From contig JBLHMP010000042.1 in the NCBI GenBank assembly GCA_047623555.1, forward strand, positions 1-32,058: a stretch of DNA of 32,058 bases. Reading direction: 5' to 3'. Numbering within the stretch: position 1 is the first letter of the stretch; the number at the start of each line of letters is the position of its first letter. The notes beneath the pieces were generated by a model that worked only from the letters and a program-made list of their open reading frames with translations, did not search any database and had not been told where the DNA came from. The translations under genes and the position numbers were made by a program. Source of the DNA: NORP181 sp047623555 (GTDB taxonomy: Bacteria > Pseudomonadota > Alphaproteobacteria > Rhodobacterales > Rhodobacteraceae). Below are positions 26,868 through 32,058 of this stretch, in pieces.

Positions 26868-26888
26868 GGGTACGCAATTTGCGTACCC
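26868..26888. terminator. Palindromic hairpin between the stress gene and fnrL
   Basis: GGGTACGCA (26868-26876) and TGCGTACCC (26880-26888) form a perfect 9-base stem with a 3-base loop ATT between the convergent stress gene and fnrL. It could serve as a bidirectional terminator, though no T-runs flank it. Confidence 0.5.
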
Positions 26889-26899
26889 GACGCGATGGC

Positions 26900-27640
26900 T
26901 CAGTTCAGATATCCGCCATCGCTGTCATCACCGGCTTCTTGCATCAGACGATCCATGTCCGGAACTGTGACGTTCCGTTTGCCTTTCAGCACAATGACGC
27001 CGTCCTTTTTCAGCGCCGAAACCTGGCGACTGACAGTTTCCAGCGTCAGGCCAAGATAGTCAGCCATTGCTTCGCGGGTCAGCGGCAGGTCAAACACAAC
27101 CGCCGCGCCGTCTTTGTGATCAGGGTGTTTGCCGCGCCGGGCCAAAATCACCAACAGGCTGGCGATTTTTTCGCGCGCGGTTTTGCGACCCAATACCAGC
27201 ATCCATTCGCGTGCCGCGTCCAACTCGTCCAGCGTCATTTCCAGCAGGCGATGGGCGATATGTGGCATTTCACCAATCAGCTGTTCAAACGGTTTTTTGC
27301 GGAAACAGCACATGACAATGTCGGTCGTCGCAACCACATCATAGGCCGCAGTGGCCCGGTCAGGGCGCCCGATAAAGTCCGACGGCAACAACAGGCCCAC
27401 CATCTGCGTGCGCCCGTCCTCCATTGTCTGGGTCAGTGTCGCAACACCGGACACAACCGAGCCGACAAATTCCATCCGGTCTCCGGCCCAAACAACGGTC
27501 TGACCGGCCTGATAACTGCGGTAATATTTGACCTGATCAAGCTGGGCGAGCTCGTCCGCATCACATCTGGCGCAGACAGCGCGGTGGCGAATTGGACACG
27601 CAAGACAATCCGGTGAAAATTTATGTGTAGATTCGGTCAT
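26900..27640 (-). CDS. fnrL: Oxygen-sensing Crp/Fnr-family regulator FnrL
   Basis: This regulator controls microoxic and anaerobic genes through an oxygen-labile 4Fe-4S cluster. With ATG at 27640 the protein has 246 residues. Cys12, Cys15, Cys23 and Cys26 form the N-terminal CX2CX7CX2C group, and Cys111/Cys112 in DIVMCCFRKK supply the distal ligand. The C-terminal helix-turn-helix is LTREAMADYLGLTLETVSRQV. An in-frame ATG at 27667 would give nine extra residues, but it lies inside the FNR box at 27654-27667, which favours the later start. The three FNR boxes of this window are its probable targets. Confidence 0.95.
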   Translation of the reverse strand: MTESTHKFSPDCLACPIRHRAVCARCDADELAQLDQVKYYRSYQAGQTVVWAGDRMEFVGSVVSGVATLTQTMEDGRTQMVGLLLPSDFIGRPDRATAAYDVVATTDIVMCCFRKKPFEQLIGEMPHIAHRLLEMTLDELDAAREWMLVLGRKTAREKIASLLVILARRGKHPDHKDGAAVVFDLPLTREAMADYLGLTLETVSRQVSALKKDGVIVLKGKRNVTVPDMDRLMQEAGDDSDGGYLN

Positions 27641-27653
27641 CCAGGCGCCCCTA

Positions 27654-27667
27654 TTGATCCACGTCAA
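27654..27667. promoter_or_regulatory. FNR box between fnrL and hemN
   Basis: TTGATCCACGTCAA matches TTGAY-N4-RTCAA. It lies 13 bases upstream of the fnrL start and 35 bases upstream of hemN, so it could repress fnrL (binding over its promoter or leader) while activating or shaping hemN transcription. Confidence 0.72.
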
Positions 27668-27702
27668 TGTGGTGATACGGCAATGGCGTCTATTCTACCC
27701 GG

Positions 27703-29058
27703 ATGATACAGAAATCTCAATTGGCGCAACTTGGATTATTTGATGCCAAAGTGCCGCGCTATACCAGCTATCCGACTGCCCCCCATTTCAAATCTGATTT
27801 CGGCGCAGATACCTTCAGCAACTGGATTGGCGCGATCACGCCCGGCAGTTCTATTTCGCTGTATATCCACGTGCCGTTTTGTCGCCGCCTATGTTGGTTC
27901 TGCGCCTGTCGCACCCAAGGCACCCAAAGCGACGCGCCGGTGCTGGCCTATCTTGAAACCTTGCGCAGCGAGCTTGCCTTGTTGCGTGAACACCTGCCGG
28001 ACAGAGTAAAACTGTCACGGCTGCATTGGGGCGGCGGCACGCCAACGCTGCTTAGCCCATCAATGATGACCGATCTGGCTGGAACCATTGCCGACGTTGC
28101 GCCGTTTGCTGAAAACGCCGAATTTTCGGCTGAGATTGATCCAAACGAGATCGACGAAGCGCGCCTGGATGCCTTAGCAGCGGCTGGCCTGACACGCGCC
28201 TCAATCGGCGTGCAGGATTTTGATCCTGAAATCCAGCAGGCCATTGGCCGGATACAAAGCTATGAACTCACTCGTGATGCGGTCGACATGATTCGCGCCC
28301 GTGGCATTGCCAGCGTGAACGCCGATATCCTGTTTGGCCTGCCACACCAAACCCGCGCCCGGATGACCGAAAGCGTGGAAAAACTACTGTCGCTCAACCC
28401 GGATCGTGTGGCGCTGTATGGCTATGCACATGTGCCGTGGATCGCCCGGCGGCAAACCATGATTCCAGCTGACGCGTTGCCAAACCCGCAAGAGCGCCTA
28501 GAGCTTTATGAAACAGCGCGGAAACTGTTCCTTTGGGATGGTTATGCTGAAATCGGTATTGATCATTTTGCCACCGCCGATGACGGGCTGACCAAAGCCC
28601 GCGACGCCGGCAACATGCGGCGTAATTTCCAAGGCTATACCGATGATTCCTCGGATGTGTTGATTGGTATTGGCGCCTCGTCGATATCGCGTTTTCCGCA
28701 AGGCTATGCACAGAATGCCCCGGCAACATCTGCCCACACCAAAGCCATTCGCGACGGCAGGTTTTCAACGTCACGCGGGCATGTGTTCAGTGGTACTGAC
28801 AAAATGCGAGCGCGGTTGATCGAGTCGTTGATGTGCGATTTTCGCATTGACCGAGCCAAGATCATTGACCGTTTCGACCCTCAGACAGGCCTGCTGGACG
28901 ACCTTTTTGACGAGGCAAACCGCGCCTTTCCCGGGATATTGTCGATCACCGATGAGGGGTTATTCATACCGCCCGACGCAAGGTCGTTGGCCCGCATGAT
29001 CGCCCGCTGTTTTGATGCCTATGATGTCAACGTGCATGGCCACAGTTCCGCGATCTGA
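27703..29058 (+). CDS. hemN: Oxygen-independent coproporphyrinogen III oxidase
   Basis: This 451-residue radical SAM enzyme converts coproporphyrinogen III to protoporphyrinogen IX without oxygen. The cluster motif is Cys60-X3-Cys64-X2-Cys67 in FCRRLCWFC, and GGGTPTLL (about 107-114) and EIDPNEID follow the usual HemN pattern. Length agrees with true HemN. It is divergent from fnrL and downstream of an FNR box, matching the known pairing with heme-rich cbb3 respiration. The ATG at 27703 has GGAT nine bases upstream. Confidence 0.95.
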   Translation: MIQKSQLAQLGLFDAKVPRYTSYPTAPHFKSDFGADTFSNWIGAITPGSSISLYIHVPFCRRLCWFCACRTQGTQSDAPVLAYLETLRSELALLREHLPDRVKLSRLHWGGGTPTLLSPSMMTDLAGTIADVAPFAENAEFSAEIDPNEIDEARLDALAAAGLTRASIGVQDFDPEIQQAIGRIQSYELTRDAVDMIRARGIASVNADILFGLPHQTRARMTESVEKLLSLNPDRVALYGYAHVPWIARRQTMIPADALPNPQERLELYETARKLFLWDGYAEIGIDHFATADDGLTKARDAGNMRRNFQGYTDDSSDVLIGIGASSISRFPQGYAQNAPATSAHTKAIRDGRFSTSRGHVFSGTDKMRARLIESLMCDFRIDRAKIIDRFDPQTGLLDDLFDEANRAFPGILSITDEGLFIPPDARSLARMIARCFDAYDVNVHGHSSAI

Positions 29059-29133
29059 ACGGAGCACACAACAAACGCGACAAACCGCACAATCACAGCT
29101 AGGTTTCATGGGAATGCCAAAAGGAGCAACCAG

Positions 29134-29538
29134 ATGAAACTAAGCGGCGGATGTTATTGCGGCGCGTTGCGATACCAATCAATTGGCGAGCCTATTTTGC
29201 GGGCCCAGTGCCATTGCAACGCCTGTCAGGTATTTTCCGGTGGCGGTGCGAATTATTTCATTCTGATGCCCCGGGATGGATTTCAATACCTGCACGGGGC
29301 GGCCAGGCAGTTCAGCCATCCCGATGTCAAAAACGCCCGGACGCGTGATTTCTGTGCGGCCTGCGGCACCCATATCCTGACCCGTCGGCCGGGCAAGGAC
29401 GATGTGGTGATCAAAGTTGGCACGCTGGATGATCCGACACTGTTTGGGACGTCGCAAATGGCGATCAACACCGCCGATATCCGGCCATTTCACGAGATCC
29501 GCGAAAACGTTCCGCAGTTTGACAGGTTACCTGACTAA
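29134..29538 (+). CDS. GFA-family zinc-binding protein
   Basis: This 134-residue protein belongs to the glutathione-dependent formaldehyde-activating (Gfa) family. Cysteines lie in GCYCG (Cys7, Cys9), CHCNACQ (Cys26, Cys28, Cys31) and FCAACG (about Cys74 and Cys77), the pattern that binds two zinc ions. AGGAG lies ten bases before the ATG. It stands alone downstream of hemN and converges on yejF. Family members have varied or unknown functions, so no substrate is claimed. Confidence 0.88.
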   Translation: MKLSGGCYCGALRYQSIGEPILRAQCHCNACQVFSGGGANYFILMPRDGFQYLHGAARQFSHPDVKNARTRDFCAACGTHILTRRPGKDDVVIKVGTLDDPTLFGTSQMAINTADIRPFHEIRENVPQFDRLPD

Positions 29539-29546
29539 CAAGGCAC

Positions 29547-29562
29547 GTGGGTTTTCACCCAC
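29547..29562. repeat. Short palindrome in the gfa-yejF gap, REP-like
   Basis: GTGGGT (29547-29552) and ACCCAC (29557-29562) flank a TTTC loop in a 25-base convergent gap. The reverse complement reads GTAGGGTGGGTGAAAACCC, a form I recall as frequent in intergenic regions of Rhodobacteraceae. It may serve both as a dispersed palindrome and a convergent terminator. Confidence 0.5.
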
Positions 29563-29563
29563 C

Positions 29564-31144
29564 CTACTGTAATGCGGCCAGCAGGGTTTTGGTGTACTCA
29601 TGTTGCGGATTCTCAAACAGGTCCTGCGCCTGACCGTATTCAACCACATCGCCCTGCTTCATAACAATCATCTTGTGCGACATGGCGCGCACGACTCTCA
29701 GATCATGGCTGATGAACAAATAGGCCAGCCCATATTTGCGCTGTAAATCGCGCAGCAAATCGACGATCTGCACCTGAACCGTCATATCAAGCGCCGATGT
29801 TGGTTCATCCAGCACCAGCAACCGGGGCCGCAGCACCATCGCCCGGGCAATCGCAATCCGCTGACGCTGACCACCGGAAAATTCGTGCGGATAACGATCC
29901 ATCCACGCCGGATCAAGGCCGGTTTCGGTCATCGCCTCGGCCACCAATTCACGCGGCGCACGGGTTGGGTCGACCTTGTGGATGCTCAGGCCTTCGCCAA
30001 TGATCTGCTCGCAGGTCATGCGCGGTGACAGCGACCCAAACGGGTCCTGAAACACGATCTGCATGTCTTTGCGCAGATGTCGTAACTGCCGATTCGACCA
30101 TTTGCGAATGTCCTGGCCCTGAAACACGATGCCGCCCTCAGAGCCGATCAACCGCATGATAGCCAGCGCCAGCGTTGTTTTGCCCGAGCCACTCTCGCCG
30201 ACAATGCCCAGCGTTTCGCCCTGACGCACCGAAATCGATGCGTCGTTGACCGCTTTTACATAGCCAACCGTGCGTTTCATAAGCCCGCGCTGGATCGGAA
30301 ACCAGATTTTCAGGTTTTCGGTGCGCACCGCCTCTTGGGCCTCGGGATCAACAGGATCAGGATGCCCTGATGGTTCTGCCGCCAGTAGCTTTTGCGTATA
30401 GGGATGTTGCGGATTGGCGAAAATCTCGGCCGTGGGGCCGGATTCAACGATTTCACCGTCTTTCATCACACAGACCTTGTCGGCGACACGTCGCACGATC
30501 GCCAGATCATGGGTGATGAACAACAGCCCCATGTCTTCGGTCTTTTTCAGATCGGCCAGCAAATCGAGAATCTGCGCCTGAATGGTCACATCCAACGCTG
30601 TGGTTGGCTCATCTGCGATCAAAACATCCGGTTTATTCGCCAGCGCCATCGCGATCATCACCCGTTGGCGTTGGCCACCGGACAATTGGTGTGGATAGGC
30701 GTCCAGCCGGGTTTCGGGGTCACGAATGCCCACTTTGGTCAGCAACTCGAGTATCCGCGTCATCGCCGCAGCACCCACCAGCCCCTGATGCAAGGCTAGC
30801 GATTCAGTCAGCTGTTTTTCGATAGTATGCAGCGGGTTAAGCGAGGTCATCGGTTCCTGAAAGATGAAACTGATGTCATTGCCGCGCACCTTGTGCAGCA
30901 GCTTGGCATCGGCGCCGATCATCTGCTGGCCGTCATAGGTGACAGAGCCTTCGATAATTGCGCTGTCGCCCAGCAACGACACAGTACTAAGCGCCGTGAC
31001 CGATTTGCCAGAGCCGGATTCCCCAACCAAAGCCACGGTTTCGCCCCGGTCCACGGTGAACGAAACACCACGCACCGCACGTGTGACATTGCCGTCCTGA
31101 CGGAAAGAAACCGATAGGTTATCGACTTGCAATAACGCGCTCAT
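29564..31144 (-). CDS. yejF: Peptide ABC transporter, fused double ATP-binding protein YejF
   Basis: This 526-residue protein contains two ABC ATPase domains in one chain, about residues 5-255 and 275-525. Each has Walker A (GESGSGKS near 41-48 and GESGSGKT), an LSGGQRQR/FSGGQRQR signature, Walker B (VLIADEP, LLVLDEP) and an H-switch (ITHDL, ISHDL). This arrangement is that of YejF, which energises uptake of microcin C-like peptides and short peptides. Its start overlaps the yejE stop (ATGA). A DppDF-type pair is less likely because the two halves are fused. Confidence 0.92.
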   Translation of the reverse strand: MSALLQVDNLSVSFRQDGNVTRAVRGVSFTVDRGETVALVGESGSGKSVTALSTVSLLGDSAIIEGSVTYDGQQMIGADAKLLHKVRGNDISFIFQEPMTSLNPLHTIEKQLTESLALHQGLVGAAAMTRILELLTKVGIRDPETRLDAYPHQLSGGQRQRVMIAMALANKPDVLIADEPTTALDVTIQAQILDLLADLKKTEDMGLLFITHDLAIVRRVADKVCVMKDGEIVESGPTAEIFANPQHPYTQKLLAAEPSGHPDPVDPEAQEAVRTENLKIWFPIQRGLMKRTVGYVKAVNDASISVRQGETLGIVGESGSGKTTLALAIMRLIGSEGGIVFQGQDIRKWSNRQLRHLRKDMQIVFQDPFGSLSPRMTCEQIIGEGLSIHKVDPTRAPRELVAEAMTETGLDPAWMDRYPHEFSGGQRQRIAIARAMVLRPRLLVLDEPTSALDMTVQVQIVDLLRDLQRKYGLAYLFISHDLRVVRAMSHKMIVMKQGDVVEYGQAQDLFENPQHEYTKTLLAALQ

Positions 31145-32058
31145 GAAAAGGTCTTTCTGGGGTCAAAGGCGTCGCGGATGCCCTCAAATATGAACACCAG
31201 CAGCGACAGCATGATGGCAAAGGTAAAGAACGCGGTGAACGCCAGCCAAGGGGCCTGCAGGTTTTGTTTGGCTTGCAGGGTTAGTTCGCCCAGCGACGGT
31301 GACGAGGACGGCAGACCAAAGCCGAGAAAATCAAGCGAGGCCAGACCGCCGATGGTGCCGGTGACGATAAACGGCAGCATAGTCAGCGTCGCAACCATCG
31401 CATTGGGCAGCATATGGCGGAACATGATGGTCATATTGCCAACCCCCAGCGCCTTGGCTGCGCGCACGTATTCAAGGTTACGGGCACGCAGGAATTCGGC
31501 GCGCACCACGCCCACCAAAGACGTCCAGCCAAACAGCACCATCAGGAACACCAACAGCCAGAAACTTCGGCCCAGAATGGCAAACATGATGATGATGACA
31601 TAAAGCGACGGCGTCGCCCCCCAAATTTCGATGACGCGTTGGAACACCAGATCCAGCCAACCGCCATAATACCCCTGCACAGCCCCGGCCAAAATGCCAA
31701 ACAGGCTCGTCACGCCTGTGACCATCAGCGTAAACAAAATCGACAATCGAAACCCATAGATCACCCGCGCCAGAACATCGCGCTTGGTGTCATCGGTCCC
31801 GAGCCAGTTTTGTGCATTTGGCGCCAGTGGCGCGGCCCCGGGCCGATCCACAGTAGTGTTGAACGAATAGGGGATCAGCGGCCAGATCGCCCAGCCTTTT
31901 TCAAAACCTTTGGTGTGGGTGTCAAATGTTCCATCATCAATGGCCTTGATGATGGCGTCGGGTTCGTCAAAGCACTCTTGCAAGCCGCCTGAATCAATCA
32001 GGCACTGGACTTCGGGATCGCGGTAGATGGCTTCGGTTTTGAAATCGCCACCAAAGTC
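31141..32058 (-). CDS. yejE: Peptide ABC transporter permease YejE, N-terminus cut by window edge
   Basis: The frame is open to the right edge, giving 305 codons plus stop; the true start lies beyond the window. The visible part starts with a periplasmic stretch (DFGGDFKTEAIYRDPEVQ), then WPLIPYS, NWLGTDDTKRDVLARV and a membrane domain with the permease coupling motif EFLRARNLEYVRAAKALG near positions 31440-31500. These match E. coli YejE. A TTG at 31983 could be misread as a start but lies inside the conserved region. It is followed with a four-base overlap by yejF; yejB and yejA would be expected to the right. Confidence 0.92.
   Translation of the reverse strand, partial: DFGGDFKTEAIYRDPEVQCLIDSGGLQECFDEPDAIIKAIDDGTFDTHTKGFEKGWAIWPLIPYSFNTTVDRPGAAPLAPNAQNWLGTDDTKRDVLARVIYGFRLSILFTLMVTGVTSLFGILAGAVQGYYGGWLDLVFQRVIEIWGATPSLYVIIIMFAILGRSFWLLVFLMVLFGWTSLVGVVRAEFLRARNLEYVRAAKALGVGNMTIMFRHMLPNAMVATLTMLPFIVTGTIGGLASLDFLGFGLPSSSPSLGELTLQAKQNLQAPWLAFTAFFTFAIMLSLLVFIFEGIRDAFDPRKTFS

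Noticed and set aside
31984..32058. TTG at 31983 as the start of yejE
   Set aside because: The frame continues to the window edge with conserved YejE residues, so the gene is simply truncated by the window.

Overview
This window looks like chromosomal DNA from an alphaproteobacterium of the Rhodobacterales (Roseobacter-type), with moderately high GC and dense, partly overlapping genes. The main evidence is the linkage of ccoNOQP, ccoGHIS, a universal stress protein, an fnrL-type regulator with a CX2CX7C iron-sulfur motif, and hemN, plus FNR boxes in the usual places. I see no CRISPR array, tRNA, rRNA, insertion sequence or prophage.

Layout. Positions 1-2560 (minus strand) hold a copper-exporting P-type ATPase cut by the left edge, with a MerR/CueR-type promoter, and behind it a MarR-family regulator resembling HpaR. 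Positions 2676-10759 (plus strand) form a homoprotocatechuate (3,4-dihydroxyphenylacetate) meta-cleavage operon: hpaF, hpaE, hpaD, a PLP-dependent aromatic amino acid decarboxylase, hpaG, hpaH, hpaI and an MFS transporter. The route runs from ring cleavage to pyruvate plus succinic semialdehyde. No hpaBC hydroxylase is present; a decarboxylase sits inside the operon, which suggests aromatic amine or amino acid input. Positions 10842-15800 hold housekeeping genes: asd, a frameshifted ribbon-helix-helix-like gene, a beta-carbonic anhydrase, a small helical protein, an M17 aminopeptidase and a translationally coupled NlpC/P60 protein.

Positions 15831-29058 are a microoxic respiration island. On the minus strand lie ccoS, ccoI, ccoH and ccoG (copper delivery and assembly of cbb3 oxidase), then a decayed epimerase gene and a LysR regulator, then ccoP, ccoQ, ccoO and ccoN. 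A divergent universal stress gene, fnrL and hemN follow. Three FNR boxes lie upstream of ccoG, between ccoN and the stress gene, and between fnrL and hemN, so the island can be read as one FnrL regulon in which FnrL probably regulates itself.

Positions 29134-32058 hold a GFA-family zinc protein and the yejF/yejE genes of a peptide (microcin C-type) ABC importer, cut by the right edge.

Points most worth a second look are the decarboxylase within the hpa operon, the single-domain HpaG with Glu at a usual Asp metal-ligand position, the frameshift at an A5 run in the RHH-like gene with a palindromic operator-like upstream region, and several palindromic intergenic elements that look like dispersed repeats. 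I found no clearly new multi-gene system.
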